A DNA stretch of 64,000 bases from Terfezia claveryi (taxonomy: Eukaryota > Ascomycota > Pezizomycetes > Pezizales > Pezizaceae). Position numbers and translations under genes: made by a program. Shown one piece after another: positions 21,919 to 30,750 of the stretch; position 1 is the first letter of the stretch, and each line of letters starts with the position of its first letter. The stretch spans positions 1 to 64,000 of the forward strand of contig WHUX01000268.1 in NCBI GenBank assembly GCA_015179025.1, in the 5' to 3' direction. The notes under the pieces were generated by a model. It ran no database searches. It was given only the letters and a program-made list of their open reading frames with translations, and had not been told where the DNA came from.

Positions 21919-24027
21919 CCTACCAAGGTTACTGCTGTCCAGCAATAGCCAACCCCAGAAAATCTCAAGGACGTCCAAGCCTTCCTGGGATTCGCTAACT
22001 TTTACCGGCGGTTCATTCTAGGGTATTCGAAGATTGTAGCCCCCCTCACCGCCCTGACCAAAAAAGACCGGCATTTCGACTAGAATCCAGAAGCCCAATC
22101 TGCCTTCCAGAACCTTAAGGAAGCCTTCTACTCAACACCGATCCTCACCCATTTCAACTCTAACCAGGAGTGTATTGTCGAAACCGATGCATCCGACTAT
22201 GTTTCTGCGGAAATCCTGTCCCAGAACGATGATAATGGCATCCTCCACCCTGTGGCCTACTTCTCGAAAAAACACTCCTAGGCTGAGTGCAATTATGAGA
22301 TTTATGATAAAGAACTGATAGCCTTTGTGCGAGCTTTCGAGGAATAGAGGCCACACCTGGAGTCAGCCAAGGAGATTATCAAGGTATTGTCCGATCATAA
22401 GAACCTTAAGTATTTTACCACCACCAAGCTGCTGAACTGACGGCAGGCTAGGTAGTCAGAGTTCTTGTCTCAGTTCAACTTCAAGATCAAGTACTGGCCT
22501 GGAAAGGCTGGAGGTAAGCTGGATGCACTGACCAGGAGATCAGGAGATCTCCCTAAAGGGGGGGATGAAAGGCTGAGGTACCAGAATCAGGTGGTACTGA
22601 AACCAGAAAATCTCGACCTGGTGGCCAATAGTCTTGCTGTTGCTGACGCTGATGCTGATGCTAAAGCTGAAGCGAACCCCGAAGCAGATCTCCTTCTGCG
22701 GATATGACGGGCATATGCAGAGGACGACCTGGTTAAGAATATAATCGCCGCAGTGGAGTCTGGAGAGCGCCGTCACACCAAGATTTCCCTAGCCGAGTGC
22801 ACCAGTCAGGGTGGCCTCCTATACCACCTAGATCAGCTCTATATACCTGAAGGGGAGCTGCAGATGCAGCTGATCAAGGAACACCATGATACCCTGGCTG
22901 CGGGTTATCCTGGAGTAGCTAAAACGTTGGAGCTGCTAGCTAGGCAATATACATGGATTGACCAATGGAAGAAGGTGGAGCAGTATATATAGAACTGCCA
23001 TGTTTGCAAGCGTGCTAAGCCTACCCGTCATGCTCCTTATAGGACCCTGAAGCCTCTGGAGATCCCAGACCAGCCTTGACAACACCTAACCATGGACTTT
23101 GTGACTGGGTTGCCGGAGGATTCGGGGTTTAATACTATTCTTATGGTAGTAGACCGATTAACCAAAATGAGGCATGTTATACCTTACCACGATACCTGTT
23201 CTGCCTGGGACCTCGCCGGCCTCTACCTCAACCATGTATTCCGCTACCATAGTCTCCCCAAGTCAGTCGTCTCGGACAGCAGCCCCCAATTTATCTCAGA
23301 CTTCTGGAAGGTATTCTGCGAGCTTTTGGGAATCAACGTACACCTCTCCATGGTGTATCACCCCTAAACAGATAGTCAGTTCGAGAGAATGAATGCAATC
23401 ATGGAGCAGTACCTGAGAGTATACGTCAATTACCAGCAAAACAACTGGGTTTCGCTGCTGGCAACCTGTGAGTTCGCCACTAACAACCATTTCTCGGAGT
23501 CTCTAAAAACCTCCCCGTTCCTAGCCAATTATAGCTGGCACCCTCGTTTCGTGGACTCCCTAGCACCTCTGCACAAGACTAGGGAGAACACCCCAGCTAA
23601 GGAATTCGCCACGGAGATTGCTGAGTTGCACTCCACCCTAAGAGCCGAACTGGTATATGCTCAAGCTAGGCAAGCGGAGTATGCCAACGGATCACGGTTG
23701 CCAGCCCCCAGGTATCAGCCAGGAGATAAGGTGTGGCTCTCTAGCAGGCACTTCCGGACGGAACGGCCATCTCGCAAGCTCGACCATAAGTTCCTGGGTC
23801 CATTCGAGGTGGTGGCCGCTGTGGGCACTTATGCCTATTGATTGAGGTTCCCTAAGGACATTAAATGCTACCCAGTTGTACATGTATCGGAAATTGAGCC
23901 AGCGGCTGACGATCCCCTCCCAGGGCAGAAACACCCCCCACCTCCTCCAGTGGTTATCGAAGGTGAAGAGGAATGGGAGGTGGAGGAAGTACTGGACTCA
24001 TGAAAGAGGTATAGGCATCTGCAGTAT
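21919..24027 (+). pseudogene. pol: E2 Pol part 2 (RT end-RNase H-integrase-chromodomain start), broken
   Basis: The reading frame cut at 9549 resumes (AKVTAVQ). It gives the RT connection region, RNase H (ETDASDYVS near 22175; SDHKNL), an (Asp-Ala) linker 22630-22675, integrase HHCC (C-x2-C near 23000), VVDRLTKM, and chromodomain up to HLQY, where E5 interrupts. At least 12 TAG/TGA stops sit at Gln, Trp and Arg codons, for example near 21947, 22081, 22278, 22347, 22437, 22454, 22705, 22991, 23078 and 23366. There are almost no indels. This stop-rich, indel-poor pattern is what RIP produces. Confidence 0.9.
24023..24027. repeat. E5 target-site duplication, left copy (AGTAT)
   Basis: agtat flanks E5 on both sides (24023-24027 and 39254-39258), exactly. 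Confidence 0.95.
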
Positions 24028-24715
24028 TGTAATGAATGGTACTAGACAGTATTCATTCGGTACCGTTTATACAATCTATATCCGTAGGCACGGACGTTTG
24101 TGTATTTCGGTTCTGCTGAGGTGAGACCTCAGAAGGGTAGGGAGATTACTATGTGGGACGTTCCCGAAGGGAACAGTAATTAACTGGTGTAATCTATCTT
24201 ATATGATTTGTGCTATCTAAGCTATATGATCTTGATCTTATCGGAATATAGGCTTGCTTACTCTGAAGGCTTGCTTGGTTGCTTCTTGTCTTTCTTTGTT
24301 TCTGTGGATTCCAGAGGGAATCCAGTGGCCTATTTATACTCCTCTGAGATCTGATGACTAAGGAAATAAATACAATAAAGGGTGGCACACCAGAAGGTGG
24401 TGCGCTGTACAAAAGGGGTCATGTGGCCATAGTAATGAGTCACATGCCATAAACGATGGTTATGTAGCCATAGTAGTGACTCACACGCCTTTAAACAGAG
24501 GTCACGCGGCCATAATGAGGGTGTCTTCATATGGCAAGTACCATGGAACTTCCCATAGCAAATTCCGCGTGCTATGGACGCTTATAAAACAGTATGGGGT
24601 GGTAGAAGGCTAGTCCTTCAACCGAGAGGCTTAGTTACATAACATAGAAGTAATATAGGAAATACAGAAGTATATAATCAATTATATAAGCAATGAGATA
24701 ACGTTCTCTATTACA
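24028..24715 (-). repeat. E5 3' LTR (family c)
   Basis: 688 bp, TGTAATGAATGG...CTATTACA on the + strand. It carries three roughly 41-bp tandem units starting at 24417, 24458 and 24500 (core GTCAYGYGGCCATA). The adjoining inner sequence cttccccacatag is, on the minus strand, the polypurine tract (ctatgtggggaag). Confidence 0.93.
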
Positions 24716-24730
24716 CTTCCCCACATAGAA
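24716..24730 (-). promoter_or_regulatory. E5 polypurine tract
   Basis: On the minus strand, purine-rich gtggggaag directly precedes the 3' LTR. This fixes the transcription direction as minus. Confidence 0.75.
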
Positions 24731-24743
24731 GGATTTCCTATCC

Positions 24744-26482
24744 TTACTTCCTTCGCTCTGCCATATTGGTTTCCATACGTCCTAAGATTTGATGCATTGT
24801 TAATACATTAGCATTAACGTGAATATCCTTAGTGTTTCCTTGACTCATGATTCTATCTCGTTCTTGTTGGATGAGAGCTCGGGTCTCATCTCTAGTTCGT
24901 GGTCCTTGTTTTCCTTTAGTCCTTCGATGTCTCTTGAATGTATCTTCCATACTTCCGGTCATCCAGAAGTCTTGAAGAATTTCGGTGGTAATATCCTTGG
25001 CGTTTACCCAGGAATCATATTTAGGAGTGTATCCTAGCCATCTGACCTTATATTGTCTTTCTCCAGTTCGAGGAGCTGTTCTGAATTCTAATACCTTTTC
25101 AACTTCATAACGATCATCTTGAATTGGTCCTGGTTCCCGAGATTGTCTGTGAGGGAACTGGGTAGGATCGTTTTTATAGTAGGGTTTGAGTTTGCTAATA
25201 TGAAAAGTATTATATATAAGGTGGAGGTCAGGTTGACTGGATAGGTCTAGGCTATAGTTATTGCGTTTCCGATTACTAGAAATAATGGGAAATGGGCCTA
25301 GCCATTTTGGTTTGAGTTTGGGTGAGACGTTCGATAGGTTGATATTTTCTGAGGAAAGCATAACTTGTTGTCCAACTGAAAATTTGGCTATATTGGGTAG
25401 TCGTTTGTTCGCTTGAGATGCTTGAGTATTCTTGGCGTCATATAGGTTTTTAGATGTTACCTCATGACGTTCGTTTGCTGGTACATATGCATTAATGGGG
25501 TATGGAAGTATCGATATGCTAAGATGTGCATTAAATCCAAATAGTGTGGAAAAGGGACTATTCTGTCTAGCGGCATTATACCTAGAGTTAAGTTTCAACT
25601 GTATCTCTGGTAGTTTCTGTAGCCAATCAAATCCTTCGATTTTACAGGCTCTTGCTACTTGTAGAATTTCTTTGTTCACAATTTCCGATTGTCCGTCTGC
25701 ACGTGGATGATATGCGGTGGACGGTTCCAACTTGATTCCATTATTCCTAGCCCAATCTTGAAAGTGCGTTGACATAAAAAGAGTGTCGCAGTCAAAAACA
25801 ATACAGAAAGGGTATCCCATTGTCGGGACTACATGAGTATCAAAGGTAGCAGTACATTGTTCTGCTGTGAAATTATCTAAGACAGGAATAAGAAACTTGA
25901 ATCCTGATTGTCTATCGACAATCGTCCAAAGTCGTGAAATACAAACTACATGATCTTCTTCAACAGGAATATTCAGGTACAAAATTGAACACTTAGTAAA
26001 CACAGGTGCTACTTTAAGAAAATCCATCGATATGTCAGTCTATGGCCTGCTTGGTACATGTAATGGGGTTACGAGTCCAAGTGGCGCCTTGTTGGAATAC
26101 TTTGTCCGTTGACAAGTATCACAACTTCTGATATAGTCCTTAGTTAGTTCTGCAAAGGACTGGCAATCATATCGGTCAGTAAGATATTTCATCGTTTTTT
26201 CAATGCCACCATGAGCAGTTGCTTCATGTGCATGTTTAATAACCAATTCGAGATAGTTCTTACCTTCGATGTTAAAGGTAAGGGCAAGACTAGTCTCCAT
26301 TGTCCTTGTCGGTTCTTGACATACAAAAATCCATCTTTTCTTCTATGATCCTTATGATTCACAAAGGTATTATAATAGTTCTTCCAGATAGGACATACTC
26401 TCATACATGATTGATATGCGGCTTTCATACCTGTACCTTGGTAAGCCACTGTGTGATGAAGTAGTCCTTGTCGTCTTCCCAT
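24744..26482 (-). pseudogene. E5 integrase-chromodomain, two frame pieces
   Basis: The zinc-binding part (about 26300-26040) has spaced His residues (HAHEATAHGG) and C-x2-C (SCDTCQRTK). The catalytic core and C-terminal domains are an intact 427-codon block (26027-24744). Core residues seen are Asp in TIVDRQSGF, Asp in IVFDCDTLF, and Glu in ADGQSEIVNKE. A GPY-type segment (KWLGPFPI) and a chromodomain (YEVEKVLEF...YKVRWLGYTP..DSWV) follow, then a Lys/Arg/Glu-rich tail. A TAG at 26040 (a Trp codon in the usual PW motif) separates the zinc finger from the core. It integrates cDNA; the chromodomain is a histone-methyl reader in this family. Confidence 0.88.
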
Positions 26483-26489
26483 CCGTCGC

Positions 26490-27224
26490 TGATGTGCTTT
26501 TCTTCAATGAGCTTGTTTAGGGTTGGTTCGATCCTTGCGTTGAAGTCATTGATGGTGGGTTTCTTCTCCTTGCATGTAGAAGCATTATGTCCTGAGAACT
26601 TACAGAAATCACAACGCTGTCTGGAGGTCTTGGTATCTTGAATGAAAGAGGGTAGATCTTCGTCAATGGCTACTCGCTTTTTAGAATGAGTGGTGACAGC
26701 GGCGGTGTTGATTGGAATCGCATTACTGCTGCTAGCGGTTGTAGCTGGTTGTTGAGGTGCATTCCATGGTTGTTGCGGGCAACAGGAGTATTCATGATCT
26801 CCTGTTCCATTTGTCGGTTGGTCATCTGTTCGGTAGGGTTACTGAACTGAATGTTGGGTTGGAGAGTGGGTTGTGTCGGCTTGTTGGCAATCCATCTTTT
26901 TGCCTATTTTCCGATTTCCTGGATAGCTTCTTCACGGCTGAGAGCTGGTGGAGGTGGATAAGCTAACGTTTGTTGTACTGGTGCTAGTTCCTTTTGAGGC
27001 TCATTTGCAGCTAGGATATACGCAATACGAGTCGTAAGGAATTCCTTCTCCTTCTTAAGAACTGAGGCTGTCAGGTCACAGTTCAAACTGCCATGTCGTG
27101 GTGGTTGCAAATTGCACATGTTTCGACGGTGAACATGCGGTTGTTCATGGCGTGGGAGCTGCCATGAACTGGACAGTAAAAATCGCGGCAAAAGGACCAG
27201 TGCATCCTTTTGTGTTGTTGCCAA
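26490..27224 (-). pseudogene. E5 extra cassette, second half: Gag-like CCHC region
   Basis: This lies between the Cys-rich ORF and the integrase. Minus-strand pieces read in changing frames: a helical Lys/Glu segment (about 27080-26905), a Gln/Pro/Asn-rich stretch with TAG at about 26905, then a piece with C-x2-C-x4-H-x4-C (CDFCKFSGHNASTC, about 26580-26625) and an acidic segment up to about 26450. The knuckle is a second one, separate from that of Gag at 29748-29789. I do not recognise the family. It could be a captured host or retroelement gag fragment, or a genuine accessory domain with frameshifts. Confidence 0.55.
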
Positions 27225-27577
27225 TTGCTATGAGCTAGGTCGATAGCAATTTCTTTCACTTCTTCAGGAGCGAGGGTATTTTGTTGTGCGTTTTCAGAAG
27301 ATGGAGGCCTATATCTTAGTCCAACAACTGTTAAGGGTTTGTTCTTGTTTATATTGGGTACACAATCATACCCACTGAAAACTTCTTCTGGTATAGTAGA
27401 TAGAGTCTCGTCGTCTGAGGACTCTTCTTCCTTCATTATGTCATATTCGCTTTCTTCATCCTGGATGCCCTCGAAGTATGGACAGAAGATATGGTGTCCA
27501 AGTTCTTCGGCTCTTCCACGACATTTGTTGAAGTCGCAGTCGACATGCTTGAAATTGATAGCTCTGCGAGAAACCAT
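27083..27577 (-). CDS. E5 extra cassette, first half: Cys/His-rich ORF of unknown function
   Basis: An uninterrupted 164-codon ORF starts at an ATG 77 bp after the RT-RNase H stop. The N-terminal part has Cys and His spaced as in a small metal-binding module (HVDCDFNKC ... GHHIFC). The middle is acidic (EEESSDDETLS). The C-terminal part has a second Cys/His cluster (SFCRDFYCPVHG ... CAICNHH). No gypsy pol normally has a protein between RNase H and integrase. The C-terminus probably continues into the next frame near 27090, after a one-base slip. No function is assigned. Alternatives are a captured host zinc-finger fragment or a Gag N-terminus. Confidence 0.6.
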   Translation of the reverse strand: MVSRRAINFKHVDCDFNKCRGRAEELGHHIFCPYFEGIQDEESEYDIMKEEESSDDETLSTIPEEVFSGYDCVPNINKNKPLTVVGLRYRPPSSENAQQNTLAPEEVKEIAIDLAHSNWQQHKRMHWSFCRDFYCPVHGSSHAMNNRMFTVETCAICNHHDMAV

Positions 27578-27653
27578 ATTGTTCTGAGTAGGGGTTTCTG
27601 GTGAGTGGAAAGTTCTTAAAGCGTTGGTAGAGATGTTGCGGTTGTAGGTATGG

Positions 27654-29237
27654 TTAGGAGGATGATGCTGTTGGAGATATAATCATCCTCGGTGTGGGAG
27701 TATCCAAGTATTTATGCTTTCTTGATAGAGCGTCTGCTATCAAATTTTCCTTTCCTGCGGTATGTTGTATGTCTGTATCAAATTCCATTAGGTAATCTTG
27801 CCATCGCCTCAATTTTTGACTTGCAGGCGTTTGAGTATGGAAGGTTACTAACGGTTTGTGGTCGGTAAGGATAGTGAACTTGTGACCTCTTAATTGTGCT
27901 TCAAAAAATTTTAATGAGTCAATAATCGCTAATAATTCCTTTTGAAAGGTAGGATAATTGAGTTGTGCTGGATTAAATTTTCTAGAGTGGAAGCATGATG
28001 GTCTGATGTGCGTCAACGGTCCTTGACCTATCCAAGATCCTAGTCCTACATCACTAGCATCACAGACTAAATATTTGGGTTCAGTAGATTTATTATTCCA
28101 GGGTTTTAAAACATGTGGGGAATTCACGAGTTCCTTGAGTTTTTCAAATGCTGCGTTATGAGTATCTGTCCATTCCCATTTCTTTGTTTCTCCTTGCAGT
28201 TCTGACAGGGTGCTTGCATACGATGCCAAGTCAGGAATAAATCTGCTGAGATAATTAACTATTCCAAGGAATCCTCTAAGATCCTTTTTTCTTGTAGGAG
28301 TCGGAAATGTTAATATAGTAGTCCTCTTCTTCGGGTCTACATGTAATCCATCTGATGTCAAAACATGTCCTAAGATTTCCAATCTTGGAGTAAAGAACTG
28401 GCATTTGCTTTCTTTGAGATAGAATTTCTCATCCTGTAGACGTTGAAGTACTTTTTTCAATAATTCTACATGTTCTTCATATGTTTTAGAGAATATAATA
28501 ATATCATCAATATAGATGATTAAATTTTTATAGACCATGTCCTTAAAAATTTCATGCATAACGCGAACTATGGTAGCTGGTGCGTTACGATCCCCTTGTT
28601 GCATAACTCTACTTCTGAAAAATCCCATGTGACATAAAAAGGTAGAGTGTTGCTCAGATTCTTCATCGTTCCTGATATTAAAAAATCCGTCGGCTAAGTC
28701 GACCTTAGTCCAAATGGGATTCTCCACTACTAGTTCAATTGCTTCATTAATATCTGGCAATGGGGTGTGATCCGGTTCGATAGCTAAATTGCAGTCTCGA
28801 CAGTCATTGACATGTCGAGCTTCTTCCGGTTTATCTCGTTTAGGAATAGTGAACATGACTACAGCATTTGTGTCATTTTCTACTCTATATATGCGACCTG
28901 ATGCTTCTTCTTCGACTAATTTGTCATGGATTTGTGGTCTAAATTGATGTCCTGAGGGTCGCCATTTTGGTATCCAAGTAGCTCCTGCTTTTGGTTTGAT
29001 AGAGTGATTAATTTTTCTTAGTGGCGGTAATTCCCGTGGAATTGTCTTGGGAAATAATAAGGGAAACTCCGTTACAGGGTTGAATTGTTTCTGTACCGTA
29101 GAAACAGCTGTCACGAGTTCTCTTTCTGAATCGGTTTCGTCTGCGTTACTAATATTTTCCCAATTATCCGGTTCACTATAATCTGCGACTGATTCACAGC
29201 TGACCTGTGTATACGCTGATCTTATACCATTCGCCAT
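27654..29237 (-). CDS. E5 reverse transcriptase-RNase H
   Basis: An open 527-codon block, in frame with the upstream gag ORF across a single TAA (29289-29291). RT motifs visible are KVDLADGFFN, GDRNAPAT, and YIDDIIIFS (about residues 247-255). The RNase H motifs are CDASDVGLG, the TDHKPL block, and a terminal NLIADALSRK. It ends at TAA 27654 instead of running into integrase. The TAA at 29289 is probably a CAA codon hit by C-to-T, so gag and pol were likely one ORF in this family, unlike family a/b. It copies RNA to DNA in the particle. Confidence 0.85.
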   Translation of the reverse strand: MANGIRSAYTQVSCESVADYSEPDNWENISNADETDSERELVTAVSTVQKQFNPVTEFPLLFPKTIPRELPPLRKINHSIKPKAGATWIPKWRPSGHQFRPQIHDKLVEEEASGRIYRVENDTNAVVMFTIPKRDKPEEARHVNDCRDCNLAIEPDHTPLPDINEAIELVVENPIWTKVDLADGFFNIRNDEESEQHSTFLCHMGFFRSRVMQQGDRNAPATIVRVMHEIFKDMVYKNLIIYIDDIIIFSKTYEEHVELLKKVLQRLQDEKFYLKESKCQFFTPRLEILGHVLTSDGLHVDPKKRTTILTFPTPTRKKDLRGFLGIVNYLSRFIPDLASYASTLSELQGETKKWEWTDTHNAAFEKLKELVNSPHVLKPWNNKSTEPKYLVCDASDVGLGSWIGQGPLTHIRPSCFHSRKFNPAQLNYPTFQKELLAIIDSLKFFEAQLRGHKFTILTDHKPLVTFHTQTPASQKLRRWQDYLMEFDTDIQHTAGKENLIADALSRKHKYLDTPTPRMIISPTASSS

Positions 29238-29288
29238 GGTTCTAGATCCCTTCCATACACTTAGCTGGAATCGTGGAATGTTTTCCGG

Positions 29289-30012
29289 TTAGATAGTAAC
29301 TGGTTCCTGATGGGCAGGAATTATTGCTCGCACTTTGCTGAGAGCAGGTTCTCCTAGTATCATGTCCCATCCAGTCAAATGAGCTACATAGAACGTTTGT
29401 TCTTCTACATAACCTATCCAATCAAGTTTGATAGTACAAGCTTTGTCTATCGTTCCTTTTAAGCCTTTAATTGCAGTACTTAATGATTTCTTCTCGATAC
29501 TTCTAGTTGGTATTTTGTATAGGTGTACAAATTGAGAATTGATTAAGTCTCCTCCCTTTGTTTGGAGATCAATTAAAGCTAGTGCGGGGTGTTCATTAGC
29601 TTTAACGAATACCTTGCTAAAATCTAGTACCTGTCTTGACAAGGGTCGTTCCTTGATTTTATCCTTATTGTTTTTATCCTTGGTGGCTATCAGCATAGCT
29701 AAATCTTGTGCGGCTGTACGCATGGGTACCTTATTTTTTCGTTTCCTACAGTCCTTGTAGGAGTGTCCAGGGTTCCAACACCATAGACATTTCTTGTCTT
29801 TAATTAATTGCATCTTCGTCTTCTGATCCAATTTTTTTGTGATGGTGTCCCAATCTGAGTCCTTCCGATTTTCTGTGTTGGGTTTGGTGTTGGGATTGCT
29901 GCTAGGATTAAATCCTGTTTTTTGTCGTTGATTCTGGTCCCTACATGGACCGTGACTTCGATTTTCATTTCGAGGGTGTTGTCGTCGGGATGTATTTGTT
30001 GTGGGTGGTGGG
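29289..30012 (-). pseudogene. gag: E5 Gag C-terminus and protease-like domain (continues from 36245)
   Basis: Downstream part of E5 gag after the E6 insertion. It has a CCHC knuckle (CLWCWNPGHSYKDC, about 29748-29789), a basic linker, then a retropepsin-like segment ending WDMILGEPAL (about 29345-29375). The position that normally holds Asp-Ser/Thr-Gly reads ALIDLQTKGG, so the canonical triad is not visible. The E8 copy reads the same way (ALIDLLTKGR). The block closes with TAA 29289-29291. Confidence 0.82.
30008..30012. repeat. E6 target-site duplication, left copy (GTGGG)
   Basis: gtggg at 30008-30012 and again at 36245-36249, exactly. The site lies in E5 gag. Confidence 0.95.
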
Positions 30013-30561
30013 TGTAACGAGGGCTCTGGGGGACAAGGCGACCAAGGGGTACGCCGGGGAAGTGGCAAGGGGCAATCGCACACGTAGGAGCGCTACGTGT
30101 GTGATCTGGGGAAAGGCTAGGGTAAGACACACGTAGGAACGCTACGTGTGTGACTAGAGGAAGACTGAGACGGGGGGGGGCAAGGGCAAGAGGCAAGAGA
30201 GGCAGAGGGCAAGGGACACGAGACACGCGGAGGCAGTTGCCGCGTGTGTCAAGGGGGGGCAGCTGTACTGCAGAGTTGTAGGTTCGAGGCAAGGATGTGC
30301 ACAAGGGAGGTGCACAAGCGCTGGGGGAAGCAAGATCCTGTATTGGGTATACAAGACGTTGGATGGGGATCCAACAAGAGGGCGGAGAGAGCAAGCTATA
30401 TATACAGGCTTCCTTCCTGGCCAAGGCCACCGGAAGGAATAAGGTTCCCGAGACCCCTTATCTCGGGAACATAGATAACAACGATATCAATCAACAATAA
30501 TGAGAGTCGGACGGAATCCCGTCCGACTCTCAAACCTGGCTAGGAAAGGACGGTTGTGACA
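30013..30561 (-). repeat. E6 3' LTR (b-type U3)
   Basis: 549 bp. On the + strand it reads TGTAACGAGG...GGTTGTGACA. U3 has a perfect 13-bp inverted repeat (GAGAGTCGGACGG / CCGTCCGACTCTC, 30502-30531, loop AATC). Two CACGTAG / CTACGTGTG dyads sit near 30080-30155. Confidence 0.94.
30502..30531. repeat. Perfect 13-bp U3 inverted repeat of b-type LTRs
   Basis: GAGAGTCGGACGG and CCGTCCGACTCTC around a 4-nt centre. It recurs in the E6 5' LTR (36185-36214) and in mutated form in E4 and E7. It is a candidate binding site for a dimeric regulator or an RNA hairpin in the 3' end. Confidence 0.8.
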
Positions 30562-30575
30562 CTATCCCCCCTTTA
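30562..30575 (-). promoter_or_regulatory. E6 polypurine tract
   Basis: ctatcccccctttag on the + strand is the polypurine tract of the minus strand (ctaaaggggggatag) abutting the 3' LTR. The stretch 30576-30750 is non-coding spacer. Confidence 0.82.
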
Positions 30576-30750
30576 GGCTCGGAGCTCCAGCGACTAGGAG
30601 TCCTGGGCACGATAACCGGCAAAATCAACACAGGAAACAACAACAACAACAACAAGGTAAGGACAAAGACCCCAACTCCGAACAACCTGACAACAACAGA
30701 AACAACAATCATAATTCCAACTCCAAATCAACGAAGACAAGACAAAAATA

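Noticed and set aside
25495..25710. + strand frames inside E5 integrase and RT (for example 24819-25037, 25495-25710, 27339-27587)
   Set aside because: Complement of well-supported minus-strand coding sequence.
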